Both the position numbers and the translations under genes were made by a program. 64,000 nt of DNA from Chrysaora quinquecirrha (lineage: Eukaryota > Cnidaria > Scyphozoa > Semaeostomeae > Pelagiidae). Each line of letters opens with the position of its first letter. Position 1 is the first letter of the stretch. The notes beneath the pieces are model-generated. The model searched no databases and was not told the DNA's origin. It saw nothing but the letters and a program-made list of their open reading frames with translations. The stretch covers positions 3,309,312 to 3,373,311 of the forward strand of contig JACTAT010000059.1 of NCBI GenBank assembly GCA_014526335.1, written 5' to 3'. This document shows, piece after piece, positions 12,894 through 24,957 of this stretch.

Positions 12894-13960
12894 AAATTTA
12901 GCTGGCGGTTTTTTCCCCGACTTTTCCAGCCAAACAGTCGGGTGATCGGGTGGTATCCTTTTATCTAGCAGGGCCGTTGCTAGTCCCATTGTAGCGTTCA
13001 AACTCTTCATGTAATATTATTAACTTACAATAAACTCTACATAATCACTAATAACCGGTCAGGATTCAGATTGAATTTAGGTTTGTTTTTTGATACTTTG
13101 ATGTATCGTGAAATGCATTCAGTGGTTTCCGGGCAACGCCACTCACGAACACGCAAGATTTTAGCCTCTGTCCTGAGGTTCTGTACTTCATTTGTCAAAT
13201 CAAACATTGCATACTCAAGAGAGCGAAAGTTAGCTCAAATCGGAATTTGCAGAGCAATATCGAGTTAGAGTAGGCTTTGTTTCTTGAAGAGGAGTCAGAG
13301 ATCTGTGTATTGTTTTGAGAATTATTGCACAGGCAAAACTGGGCGATGCACCAGAAGCACCAAAAGCCAAACTTTTCCTGCTTAGGACCCGTACATAAAT
13401 TAATCAACCGTTATACAACAGGTTTAACGAGGGTTAATGGCCGAGGCAATTAAGGTTTTCCCAGAGGAATAAGGGTTCTGTAGAGGGGGAATAAGAGGTT
13501 TGTCCTGGGAGAATAAGTGTTCTCTTCTGGGGAAACTGGTTGCAAACTGACCAACCTATCCCATAAATCCTTGCATTAAGCCGTGGGAGCGCTCTGGTAC
13601 GCCCTCTGTTGCATCGACCAATGCAAAAACAAGTCAGGAAATTTACACCTCAGTGCAGCAAATTTTCAGAAGGTGGAAATTTTAAGGGGACCGTGCGATG
13701 TGCAAGTACAACATTTTGTGTGAGTTAATAAGGCTCTCGAGAAAAATTCTGGGACAACTATGCCGAATCGCTTCTTTTGGAAAATAATAGTGACAAAATA
13801 AGGTCGAAAAATAACCAAATATTTTACAAAGGCTTCCCCTCTCATTTGATCATGTCATCTCTTTCTAACATATTCTGTTGGGGTAATCAAAGTATTGAAA
13901 AAAGTTTATCCTGTAAGCGAGCAGTTTTTCAGTTTGACGCTCTGTAGGGCCAAGATACAG
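12894..13960. other. Intergenic, nothing recognised
   Basis: No coding, RNA or repeat feature was identified. Confidence 0.4.
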
Positions 13961-14100
13961 TACACACTTTTTTTTACAAGAATATCCTAATTTTTGCCGA
14001 GGCTCGAACTTTTCATTGTTATGCTTAAATTTCCATTGTTCTTTGGCAATTTTGAGCCTGAATATTCTTATAGACTGTATTCTTATAAAAAAAGTGTGTA
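13961..14100. mobile_element. TACAC/GTGTA inverted-repeat element, 140-bp short copy
   Basis: Starts TACACACT, a T-run and ACAAGAATA; ends TATTCTTATA, an A-run and AGTGTGTA. Both termini are intact, so the short length is an internal deletion form or a minimal member. The local word is AAGAATA (inverse TATTCTTA), different from every other copy in the window, and it again appears at both ends and once inside. Confidence 0.75.
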
Positions 14101-15302
14101 GTGACTTTCCTTGTTTGCTATGGATATGGAACATATCGAAAGTAAAGTGAATCTGATGAATTGAATTACTAGGCCAGCGGTGCAGCTCAGTAGTGATATC
14201 TGTGACTCGTGTAATAGATTGCAGAGAAGCAGTGTCGTGTTGGTAATAAAACAAATTGTAAATAATGACTCTACTGTCTTCAATACCTCAATTTAGTGAC
14301 AACGATCTTATTACGATTGCGGCTGTTTCTTTTCCGTTGACTGAACGTCCTGATTAGGCTTATTACCTTTCGTTACACTTTCCGCTCAGGTGATTAAAAA
14401 AACTTGCAAAAGCTGCAACAACAATCTATTGAAAAATCGCTCCGAACCCATTGGTCAGTCAGAGAAGACTAGACTTGCTACACAAAACCCTTACTTTCGT
14501 CCACATTGAGTTGAATTGAACAGAATCGCTTTGCTGTTCTTGTTCCCTTTTTACGGCGAATGAATGGAAACGAGTCGTGGAAAGATCATCCATTAATCGA
14601 ATGTAATAGGGTCACTACGACTCTTGTACCCTGCGTGCAGCCTCAAATTTATCTAACCGAAACTCTTTAGATGAGGCTATGACTCTTGTAGCGAGTCTAG
14701 TTCTTTCATTTGAGGACAACTTTCTTTTAGTCTCAATACAACTACGTTGAGAAGTAAGGACATTGAACACTATTCTGTTACAATTACAAAAACACACGAG
14801 CCAATTTTCATAAGTATATCTATATCTAAGCCTAGATACAGAGAAGGTATCAAGATGACAAGAAATCACTACGACTTTTGAAACGTCTCGCCTTCGCTTC
14901 AAAAAGATTAAGGTAACAGTGATTAATGGGCCAAATACGTCAATGTCCCTTTGCTTGGTGTTTGTTACGGTGTTACCCTATGGTTATCTAGGTTTTTTTT
15001 AGGGAAGGCCATGAGTCATTCTAAGGCACTGATGCAAACTGAGTCGTAGTTGAATCGCTGGACATTCACCGGTTTCAGAGACCTCAATTTAAGTGTTAGT
15101 CTTTGTTTCATGACCGATAATAGAGACTCTTACCATGCTCTTACTGGGTAATTAAGTCTAGCACTGGTTGAGGGAAAGCGCAACGCTGAAAAATTCGTAT
15201 TGTCGCCTCCTCGCTGTTTATGTGGTTGCTGTTGTTGGAAGTTGCTGCTGCTGCGGAAAGTGGGACTCATGTTTGGAGTCCAATTTGAGCGGAGAGAACA
15301 AG
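14101..15302. other. Intergenic, nothing firm
   Basis: The segment near 15045-15170 has phrases (GAGTCGTAGTTGAATCGCT, GGGTAATTAAGTCTAG) reminiscent of the GTTATCGCTATTGAA repeat family, but it is diverged. No gene seen. Confidence 0.35.
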
Positions 15303-15655
15303 CGTCGATCAATTCAATTCAATATAACTGAATCGTTTGGATGATCTGTAGTGTGTCGAGCAATTCAATTCAATATAACTGAATCGTTTTGATGATCTGA
15401 AGTGTGTCGAGCAATTCAATTCAACATAACTGAATCGTTTTGATGGTCTGAAATGTGTCAAGCAATTCAATTCAACATAACTGAATCCTTTTGATGGTCT
15501 GAAGTGTGTCGAGCAATTCAATTCAACATAACTGAATCGTTTTGATGGTCTGAAGTGTGTCGAGCCATTCAATTCAATATAACTGAGTCGTTTTGATGAT
15601 CTGTAGTGTGTCGAGCAATTCAATTCAATATAGCTGAATCGTTTTGATGGTCTGA
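15303..15655. repeat. 51-bp tandem array, seven units
   Basis: Seven copies spaced 51 bp apart, each holding CAATTCAATTCAA, TATAACTGAATCGTTT and GATGRTCTGAAGTGTGTCGA. Because 51 is divisible by three, the minus strand shows an open frame with a 17-residue repeat; I regard this as a by-product. The unit resembles part of the dispersed repeat at 31727-31832 (AATTCAATTCAATAGCGATA). Confidence 0.9.
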
Positions 15656-16265
15656 CGTACCATGAAATAACGCTAAGTTAAAGAATTTCAATTCTTTACA
15701 CATCAGTAACAGCTCTTCATTGCTAGATTTTCACAGGAAATACTGTGTTAAATTCGACAATAGTATAAATCAAAGCTGAATTTATTGATATAATTGTAAA
15801 TAAGGCCTTATGTCGGACAGGAAAAAGCGAACAATCATGGAACCAACTAGATGATATGAATAAGATCTTGTTTGAAAAGGATTTCAAATGGAAACTGTGA
15901 TATGATGCAACAGAAAGGACAGCGTCACTTAAGATGACTCCTCCGCATAGACAGATAAGATTAGGTTAGCAGGAAACTCGTCTTGAATACAAATGTCGGA
16001 TGCTTCTTTTCGTTTTAAGTTTAGCTCGATATGAGATTCAATCGTTTAGGTCAACGAGATTCTGCCTGCTTTGAATGCAAAGATGCACAGCTTGCTTCTT
16101 GTAACGATTTGTTTCCAGAGAAAGATATACAGTGAACGTATCGACGGAGATTCACTGGTAAAAAGGACGTTGGAACAGGGAGTCAGTGAATTCATGTCCC
16201 CTTTCTTTTCCAAAGTCAATGCAAAGTGCATCTTTTCCTAGCTTCTTCTTTTTAGCCACGTACAG
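15656..16265. other. Intergenic, nothing recognised
   Basis: No supported feature. Confidence 0.4.
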
Positions 16266-16640
16266 TACACGTTTTTCTTTTATAAGAAAGTGGTTTATAA
16301 GAAAGTAGTGCTCAACATCTTAAAAGTTTAAGAAAGTTCAATACTGGATTCTTGAAACTTAAGAAAGTTCTGTTTCATACTTTCACTCCTAATGTTCTGT
16401 GTGTTACTTTCGCTCTTCTGTTCAGTCACTCTGCTTGCTATTAAACGAGTCTAATGATTATTTTCTTTGAAAAACGTGGTATTTGTGCAATGTATACAGT
16501 GTCTTAAACTGTGCATTCTTAGAAATACATTCCAAAATTTTTGCTAAGAAAGTCACAAGAAAGTTTTTCTACTGAAAACATTAAATATCTAGGAAAGTTT
16601 CAATACTGGCCCAAAAAACTTTCTTATAAAAAAACGTGTA
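16266..16640. mobile_element. TACAC/GTGTA inverted-repeat element (word AAGAAAGT)
   Basis: Termini TACACGTTTTTC and AAAAACGTGTA over 375 bp. The word AAGAAAGT, with the variant AGGAAAGT, occurs six or seven times and reappears inverted as ACTTTCTTATAA at the right end. The companion is CAATACTGG. The middle 150 bp is unique and noncoding. Confidence 0.8.
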
Positions 16641-18430
16641 CCTATAAAGAACGGATGAATAAACGGGTTCATAAAGGTAATATCTCCTTCTAATCACCTC
16701 TGGCCAGCACACTTAGTTTTACCTGATAATGTCTCTAAACGATGCGAGCGTTATATGCTTATATACTGTATACCGAATTCGGTTTAGAATTAAATTATAT
16801 CAATTGCCTGACTAATATTTACTAAACTCATGAAAAACGTATGAAAAGGAGCATGTTCTAATTCTATATAGAATGTGACAATCAACGCACTCGTAGGTAC
16901 CTTTATAAAGCAATCAGAGTGCCTGAAATATTGTCAGCATTTGAAGTACAGATCTGTTACAGTTGAGGTATACAAGAAATAAACGACCTGCAAAAGGTAC
17001 TGTCTGGTGCAGCACATGCACATAATGTACATATGTATATAAACATGTGAATGTGAATATATGTATACATAAACATGTGCAGTATAATTACGATAGCTGA
17101 GCTAATTGGAGTATCCAACTGACAAACGTATCTCTAAAAACTAAGTTCATTTGGTTTTGGGAATTCAAACCAGAGTGGCCGGGGCTGACATAGGTCTAAA
17201 TGAATTCAGTAGCTTTGTTGAGGTGCTGTCTTTAAAGCTAATGTAGACTAAATGGTTTTTCGTTTCTTTCAGCCAATTAATTCTTTTGTCTATCTTTAGG
17301 CCGTTAGCACTGCTTTTTCTTTGCATGCACTTTGATGTTCTGCACTACAAGATTTAGTCACAATTTGATTGGTTGGTGATTAGATAAAAGTCCTTCAAAC
17401 GAGGCTGCTTATTTTGTGTGTTAATCCTTGGAAGTCAATCTAAGCTAAGAAGGAGTTCTGGACTTAAAATATCCTGTTTTTCATTTCTATCTAAACTTTC
17501 TTCAAAATGTTCACGGTGCCCAAATCAGTTTCACTCAAAGCAAGAAAGAATTCCCAGTCAAAAGGATAACTTATAAATCAGCAATGTCGATGTTTTACCA
17601 CTGGGAAAAAGGGCTTTAGGGCCAAAGTTCTACAATCTAAGAATAATGTATGCAATCTTTGCCTACCAAGAAGAAGAAGGATCGCCAAAGCTTTAGTAGA
17701 AATTTAGTGTCTCCCTCGTTAAACATTGCTTACATGACATCCTACCTGATGGGCGAGGCGATCCTTATTAGAATAATGAATTCGCATTGTACATGCTCTG
17801 AGCTGCTCCAAAAGCACGTTTTCATTATGGAAAAGTTGTTACATGGTTCATCCCATCTCCCATCGAGAATTTACTTAAAAATTATATACAGCAGGGAAAA
17901 CAGAAAATCAAAGGATCTTCCTGAAGAGTATAATATCAAACATCAAGGCTTAAATAAGCATTCATATCCTACTCTGTGCCTCCGTTTAGTTAGATAACTT
18001 TCTCGGCATCTTATTCGTTGCCTGTTATAGGTACAAAGCTATACATGTTGTTTTTTACTTTACTCTGCCTGTTACATTCATGACTTGACTATACCTTGAC
18101 TTGACTATTGTATGAGGGCTTTCAAGTTTATAATGAGGGTAAGGAAGATAAACAAAAGATAAACAGTGTCTCAAAAGGGTGGCAAAAAGGACAGGGGGCA
18201 GTTGAGCAGTGTTGATGCTTTTCTTTAATTCAAGGGTTCTACAAAGCTGTAGTTATGAATTTTGTTGTAAATAACCGTCTTAGACGAATTTTAACTTGGA
18301 AACCACTTAAAATAAGTTATCGGAAACATTTGGACTACATTTAAGCTATGTCTTCATGGAAAAGGAGTAATATTCCAAACTTGGAGTACCTCACGAAAAG
18401 CACGTCTTCCAAAAGCGTACAGGAAAGATG
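16641..18430. other. Intergenic, one chance-like frame
   Basis: A 115-codon ATG frame at 17650-17997 (plus) has no recognisable domain, signal peptide or splice context. It lies in AT-rich sequence, so I do not call it a gene. Otherwise nothing was seen. Confidence 0.35.
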
Positions 18431-21062
18431 TCAGAATAAAAGTAAGCGACCCTGTAGAGCGAATAAATAGGGCGTCAGGCCATGGATTTTATTTAAACAA
18501 TCTCTTTTGACAACAAGGCACATGTGTAACAGGCGTTGGTCTTTATCGCAAACAAGGCGATTTTTCAATGAAAATAAACATGATTCGTAAATAAATCCTA
18601 TTTCTTGTTCATAGTAGCACCGACAGTGATAATCATTGGTTGTCTGTAGCACAAGACAGAAATCACTGCAAAGACAATAAAGAAGTACTGTGCGAATAGT
18701 CAGTTGCCAGCCCTCTCTTTCCGCTTGCTGGGTGAGTCATATTTGTTGTGACTGAATCTAGTATTCTAGCTACTATTGATCAACACAAATGCGTAATGTG
18801 GTTTTTAAGGGTGCATAGCATGAAGGCATGATTTCGTATGGTACGAAGAAATATGTTTCGTATGGTACAGAAAGGATTGACATGACAATCCAACACTGTT
18901 TTAAAGCATAGGCATCTATTGGGCAACTTTATCTTCGAATGCCAAAATCGCGAAACATGTAATAATCTAGTAACATGTAATTAAATACATATGTACGTAG
19001 AATAAAAGAAAGTGAATCTAATGAGCGAAGTATCTTTTATCATGCAGTACAATTTGTTTCAAATTTCAGTTGGCTCTAGTACAGTTAGCCAAACGATCCA
19101 ATCGGCCAAACGGTTTCTGTAAACATTGTTTGTCAAACATTTAACATTGTCAAGCATAGTACTGACTTGCTCAAGCGGTAAACATGTTAAATCTATGTTA
19201 AATTTCTTAAGCATTCATATATAACAAAGTACGGTCAATGAAGATGAGAGTACAATATTTTTAGAAGGATTGTACATACTAACAGAAGGATTGTACATAC
19301 TAACATGAAGATACAGTAAAACGAAGAAGCATTTTCTCGCTCGATATTGATTGTAAGGAGTCCAAATCTGCGATTTTGATAGATATTACAGATACCTTTT
19401 CTCGCTAACTGTAGCTAGTTGTAGCAGTTGGAGCTAATGCTACAAATGGAACTATTGAAGATAAGGTGAAGCATGGTAACCCTGACAGAAAGACCTTTAA
19501 AATATCTTTCTGTTGCATCTATTTGTTGTAAAGTGACATCAGACCCTCTATTTTAAGGACAAGGACTCGGAGAGAACGCATCATTTGATTTTTCTATTTT
19601 ATAGCTGCAACGCTTTTTGAGCAGAGCAGTGATGTACGTATTGCATTTACGAGACTTTTCTACGGCGAACTTAGGGGCAATGTTGATCATTTCCGATCAT
19701 TTCGGCCTTAACTGTCAGCTCATTCTTTTCTACTATATCACACTCTGGAAGCATAGTCATGTTTTAGATAGAACCCAAAGTATTCAATGCTACAATGCTA
19801 TAGCTTTGACTGAATCAAAACTTTTGAGTGTATTCAGATAGGATATGAAACCGTTATTTTTGAACTTTGGAGCTATTACATTTTTACCTCTGAAGCACTT
19901 TCTACACCCTTCTTGAGAATACTAGAGCAAAACAATGTCTAGCTCTGCTGTTTTTTTTCTCGAAAAATTGAAAAGCTTTCGGAGTAATAAGATAACAACC
20001 TAACATCGTACATTCAACATTATTGATGACTGTACCAAATAAATCTCCATGTGACTCAAACTAACTTGACAAATGACTCACAATAACAAATCTAGGCCAT
20101 CTGGACCCTAAAAGATAAAGATTTAGCCAAGATGGCTCATCCATAATGGTCATTTTAATAGAGTTTAATAACATTTTAAGCATTTTTTGTAATTTTAAAT
20201 TGTTTAAAGTTTATTAGAGCAGTTACCAGCATGTTTTAATAAAGGTTTGACATTGATGCATATCTATATATTAGTAATATTTTTAGTATTCATTGTTATT
20301 TTTCAATTTCCTGCCCAAGAGAGTCGAGGTTATATCTCTTTACAGAATATAGGGTAGACTTTCTTAAAATTTGATGTGATTTTTTGAGAAATTTTAATAA
20401 TTGTGCAGGCAAGCGACTGCGCAAGTAGGAAGCTCAGAAATATAGAATGGGCCTAGTCATGAGGAAAAAAATATTTAGCATTCCAATGGTATAATCCTGA
20501 ATATTTCATACAGCGAGGAAAACTTTGAGATGCTTTTTGGCACACGCGTTGCATATCCCACTTCGCTGCATATGCGTTATTGTATTCTATTGTATAGGTA
20601 TCGGGCAAATAATAATGTGAACGTGGAAGGGAAGATGTGACATTATTAGCTGCAGATTACCCTTATGTGTATTGGCTTGGTTATTTTGCCTTTTTGTTAG
20701 TGTACGATATTGCTGGCTAGTTGAAGGTTGCATTGTTGTGTAGGCATACAGTGCTCCGTTGGCAGTGTTGAAACGATAATATTAATAATAATGATAATAA
20801 CACGAGAAATGAGACTGTATAGAATAAATAAGAAAGCTTCACTTACTCCTTGGTTGTTTGGATATGACCCGACAGATAGCTCGTTTTGAAAGCTTTGAAC
20901 AACACTGTTGATATCAATTCCAGCATTACCAAGTGAACCGACTTGCTGGTTCGCATTTGACGAATGAATTGGAAACATTTTCATGGTGGAAACAAGAACT
21001 AAAGCTTTGATTCCTTTTCTGCTGCTGTTAGCTGGCAAGCATCCAAGACCAGCAGAACACAT
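18431..21062 (-). CDS. Candidate two-exon gene for a small cysteine-containing protein
   Basis: Proposed exon 1 is 21062-20847 (ATG start, 72 codons) and exon 2 is 18643-18431 (70 codons and TGA), giving 142 residues. The join is supported by a strong donor (GGA then GTAAGT), a pyrimidine-rich acceptor ending CTACAG and matching phase 0. Exon 2 carries six cysteines spaced C-x-C-x12-C-x9-C-x9-C-x6-C, as in HCRCYYEQEIGFIYESC, which suggests a disulfide-bonded secreted domain. Exon 1 has a basic stretch and a short hydrophobic run (KALVLVST) that is only a weak signal-peptide candidate. The 2.2-kb intron holds a repeat-family-B fragment near 19.1 kb. I do not recognise the family, and extra exons in the intron cannot be excluded. 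Confidence 0.4.
19090..19155 (+). mobile_element. Fragment of inverted-repeat family B
   Basis: Holds GGCCAAACGG and AACATTGTTTGTCAAACATT, the terminal sequence of the family whose fuller copies lie at 36255-36530, 54787-55046 and 59715-59935. Only one terminus was recognised. Confidence 0.55.
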
Positions 21063-21200
21063 TTGCTGGACTACTCAGAAGAAATCTCAAACGCGAAGAC
21101 TATTGGTTGAAACGTTCTCCACAAGGCTTGGGCATTAGTCTACAATCTGATTGGCTCTTGATCCATACAGCTTTAACATCGCATATTAAGTGATGAAAAC
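21063..21200 (-). promoter_or_regulatory. Possible promoter of the cysteine-containing candidate gene
   Basis: On the minus strand, two CCAAT-type boxes (AACCAATAG and GAGCCAATCAGA) lie about 40 and 85 bases upstream of the proposed ATG, with an AT-rich TTAATATG element further upstream. The spacing is plausible for an animal promoter. No start-site data are available. Confidence 0.25.
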
Positions 21201-21774
21201 GAGAGCTTATAACGTTTCGTTCATCTACGTTTTTCTCATACTGTTTTTACTCGGTTGTCTCAGACAGCCACATGGCAAACGATACGTAATAAAGGTATTT
21301 GAATACTTAATTTTCTTTTCTTCAGCAAACTTCTAAATTTCCTGCTTCCTGACTTAAGCCCAGTTTGAAAAGCAATTGAAACCACGGTCCTCTTTCATTG
21401 TGAGATTGGCAGTACAACACCAACGGAAGTTACTCAAGTTGTGAATATCGACCACAATGCTTCTGTAAAGAACCTCCGACTTGAAATCATCATTCCAACG
21501 CTGAATCTATGTCTGAGTTTTACAGGAAAGCAGCTCTTTCAATACACAGACACCCCCATCCGATCTAACTCATTGTTTTTCTATTGTTCTGCACTCTAGT
21601 CACCACCCTTGATGTTTAACAGTCAGAAGGGATTCTTAACACTGCTTGTGAAAACAAATTAGAAACACTGTGTGAAAGACATAGATACTTAATAGAGACA
21701 ATAACAATTTCACGAGGAATTACGATTGACTGTATTATGTATTTTCATTAACGAGGAACTTTCCATCGTAGTAC
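21201..21774. other. Intergenic, nothing recognised
   Basis: No supported feature. Confidence 0.4.
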
Positions 21775-22161
21775 TACACGCATTTTTTTTATAAGGAAGT
21801 TCGGCTCAGGGTCAGTACTGAAAATTCCTTAACTGATGGTGAAAATTGAGTACTCAATATTCCTTAGCAATTCCTTAACTTGTTATTTTGCGATTTTTAA
21901 AAACAACGAATGGTCAAGGAAATATAGGTCATAAAGGTTTCAGAAGACGAGGAGAGATGAATACTGATTGAAAACCATTGGCGATAAGTATTGCTTGCTC
22001 TGTTAATTCAAAACTTCATTTTTTTAATCGAAATGCTAAGTTAAAGAAAAAGTCAGATTCCTTAGTAGTCTCTGGTCCAGTACTAGAAATTCCTTAAGTT
22101 TTTGCCAGCCCGAGTACTACCTTCCTTATAAAGCACTTCCTTATAAAAAAAAATGCGTGTA
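21775..22161. mobile_element. TACAC/GTGTA inverted-repeat element (word ATTCCTTA)
   Basis: Termini TACACGCATTT and AAATGCGTGTA with ATAAGGAAGTTC and CTTCCTTATAA next to them, 387 bp in all. ATTCCTTA occurs about six times inside, and the companion is AGTACT (CAGTACTGAAA, GAGTACTC). The GCAT extension at both ends shows that the outer terminal sequence also varies in a matched way. Confidence 0.8.
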
Positions 22162-24154
22162 CTTAGGCAGCAGCATGCTCTTAAATGGCCATAAAAAGAA
22201 AAAGGAATATAGAATCCGGCAAATTACTCTATCAATATTAATAGTCATTGAAATGTTTTATTAGCTTTTTACTTTTCTTATGTGGTCTCTGGCAATAGCC
22301 ATTCCATTTAACGCTATCTTAAGTAGGTATCACTGTGTTACGTGTTACCACTAATGTTTAAAAAGGCTGTGTGACTTTGTTAAGAGGTAAGCTGCATCTT
22401 GGATGAAATATTTCTTAACAGTTCCTTTTCTGGGAAAAATACGGCCTATTCTAGTGAATTTCCACACTAATAACTCCAATGTTCGTCCTTTACCTCTAAA
22501 AAAATGATGATTGCAAAGCAAGACAACTTTGTCCGAAACAACTGGGGACAAAGGATGGTCCATACGTCACAGATAATGAAAAATCTGTTTAGGTTGTTCT
22601 GTTCAGATATGTGAATTTTATTTTCCAAGATTGTTAGTACGTTTCGAGCAAACCTCACCAAGCTCAAATGGGTGATTTCCATCTTACTTTTCGCAGAAAG
22701 ATGTCTCTGAAACTTCACTCACGAGTGAGGAGGTAACCAGTTATAAAAACTAACCGTAGGTGACTCTTTCAGGAGTGTAAGAAACGTACTGCAAGTCATA
22801 TTAGTTCTATTCGAAATTAGAAACCTTCTGTCTTCTCAAATCAATAACGTATTCCATTCTTGATTTTTGGTAAAGTTTTTAAGAACAAAAAATCTCTGAA
22901 AAGGTTTGCTTTGTGTAAGATTTGTTTTTGAAATTCTCCCTTTTTCTAACAGGTGAATTCAGCGGTCCCTAATAGACTTGGAAAGTTTTTGAAACTCAAA
23001 TAGAAATTTCTTGCATATATAACTCTGCCACACTTAACAAACTTAACCAACCCTGCTACGAAGTCAGACAAAGTTCCAAGACTTATATTGTGTATATGGG
23101 GGGTGAGGTGCTGTTAAGAAGTATGGGGGCCGAGGGGAGGCTGTAAAAATCAATCCACTGTTAAGAGACAAGCGAGGCTGAAACAGTGCTTTGTTTTCTC
23201 GTACATCTTACTAAGTAACCATCAGTGTTGAGTTTATTTTGCTTCTGATTTAATGAAAAATAATACTTAAATAACAGTTAAATTAATCTTAATTTAAACT
23301 CTGACGATTTTTGAAGAAAATGTTCTATTTTTATGTGACGTGATTACCCCTTCTTTGTTATTTCCCAATCCTACCATAGCACTGGGTCATTCCTTACAAT
23401 GAAAACTTTCCTAACACGATTTTCCTATAATCAAGAATAAATACTCAAGAACAAAGAAAGAGTTATTTTAAAAAGAAGTCAATGCTGACGACAATAACTG
23501 TGACAGTTAAAAAGTTAAAGAATTCGTCTTAGGAATCATTTCTATCTTTTCTTGGTTTCCTTTACGCAATCAGGCCTTTCAACAGGGAAATGACAACATG
23601 AAGGCCAGGCAGAAGGGCAAGCCCTTCACCTTCTTGAGAAATGTGTTTTAAGCAAAGGCCCAGCCCTATAAAAGAGCAGCAAAAGCCCCATAAAAAGAGC
23701 CAAAAAACTGTATGCTATGCCCCCTGACCTTCATTCCCCAAGACGCAAAATTTTGATTTCTATCGATTCAACTCTCAGAAGTGATTAGAGGGTCGGAATA
23801 TGGAATCTAGCCGAATAAAGTCCTGTAAAATTGAATAGGGTTTTAGGATTAGAAAGGTGGGTAGACTGGGAAACATTCTAGTGTTTCACATTCTTAACTT
23901 TCTTACGTATTTTTCGGGTTAGAGGAGGGGAAGCGTGGCAAATCAAATGCATATGGGAGCCATGAGATTTTTTGCTGGTAATCCCTCCAGAATGCTTCTA
24001 GCCTTTCAGGATAGGAAACTTTCTGGGCGCTTCATGCAGTTTTTGAAATTTCCATGAAATTTTATGTTAAAGCATGGGTATAAGAATAAACTTGTTGATT
24101 CACATGACTAGTTCTTAAGTTGTGGTTCTAAAACGCGGGCTTCATTACTGTTCA
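22162..24154. other. Intergenic, nothing recognised
   Basis: AT-rich with some purine-rich runs (23590-23710). No gene, RNA or repeat was identified. Confidence 0.4.
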
Positions 24155-24270
24155 TAGGTGCGTGATGGTCTATACCAGTTAGCTCGTGGTCCAGCCCCAA
24201 CCACGGTAGCGCCACGGCCAGGGCCGATGTCTCGTTAGTTCATCTACTTCTGAGACCCTATAGCGACGGG
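24155..24270 (+). repeat. SINE family A, partial copy
   Basis: Matches the dispersed core CCAGCC-CCACGGTAGCG, CACGGCCAGGG and TCATCTACTTCTGAGACCCT. The same order of phrases recurs at 34266-34340, 51252-51435, 55233-55414 (inverted) and 56741-56904. Confidence 0.65.
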
Positions 24271-24739
24271 TGATACAAAAACTTTTCTGATTCTAATTCA
24301 CCTAGTGTATTTTGCACTGGATTAACTATTTGTTGGTCTTCCATGCAAAGGCTAGAGTTTTATGAGTACGTACAGTAAAAGCCAAACCGCCACACCACAC
24401 CAATCCATAACGAAAATTTCGGTAAAAATATATTGTTTCTACGTTCAAAGGCTATTTCAGAACTAATTTCTAATCGTTTTCTATTTCTTATATGACTTCA
24501 ATATTTTGTCGAAACCGATAAATGGAAATCTTGTTATTTTGGGATGCTTAACATCAACTTACTTAAGATACCTACTTTTAATGCAACTGTTTGTATTATA
24601 TCATTTCTCCAATCACCAGATATAACCCTTAATCACACAAATCTTGGTTGGGAATATTTATCTCAAATTGTCAATTTTGATAGTGACTATGAGAATGCAA
24701 AATGAAATCGTCTAAAATGAGAATTATCGGTCACATTAC

Positions 24740-24957
24740 CTTTTTGGTAGATTATTTTTAGGAATTTCGATGTTCAGTGCTTCGTGAGAATCACGTGCTA
24801 GGTACCGATGTAGCAAAATCCCACCTACAAGAAACCCAGCCCCTTTTTGCGTGGTACTAAAAGTCTCTACCATCAATCTATCAAATCTGAGTGCTTGGGG
24901 TTTCTTAAGAGGTTCTTGATCGTTTTGATGTTGTCCACACACAGGGTAAGTTGTCCA
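24740..24957 (-). CDS. Unassigned candidate internal exon
   Basis: A 218-base minus-strand stretch lies between a plausible acceptor (pyrimidine-rich, ending GTTGTAG) and a donor (AAAAG then GTAATG) and is open in one frame throughout. The peptide includes VETFSTTQKGAGFLVGG and LLHRYLARDSHEA, which read as ordinary coding composition. There is no ATG and no recognised family, and I could not identify a partner exon on either side. It may belong to an unseen gene or be chance. Confidence 0.25.

Noticed and set aside
15309..15623. Minus-strand frame with a 17-residue repeated peptide
   Set aside because: The repeat unit is 51 bp, so an open frame is expected from a single open unit; the DNA resembles a dispersed repeat, and there is no start or splice context for a gene.
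17650..17997. 115-codon ATG frame
   Set aside because: No motif, no signal peptide, no splice partner; frames of this size arise by chance in 64 kb.
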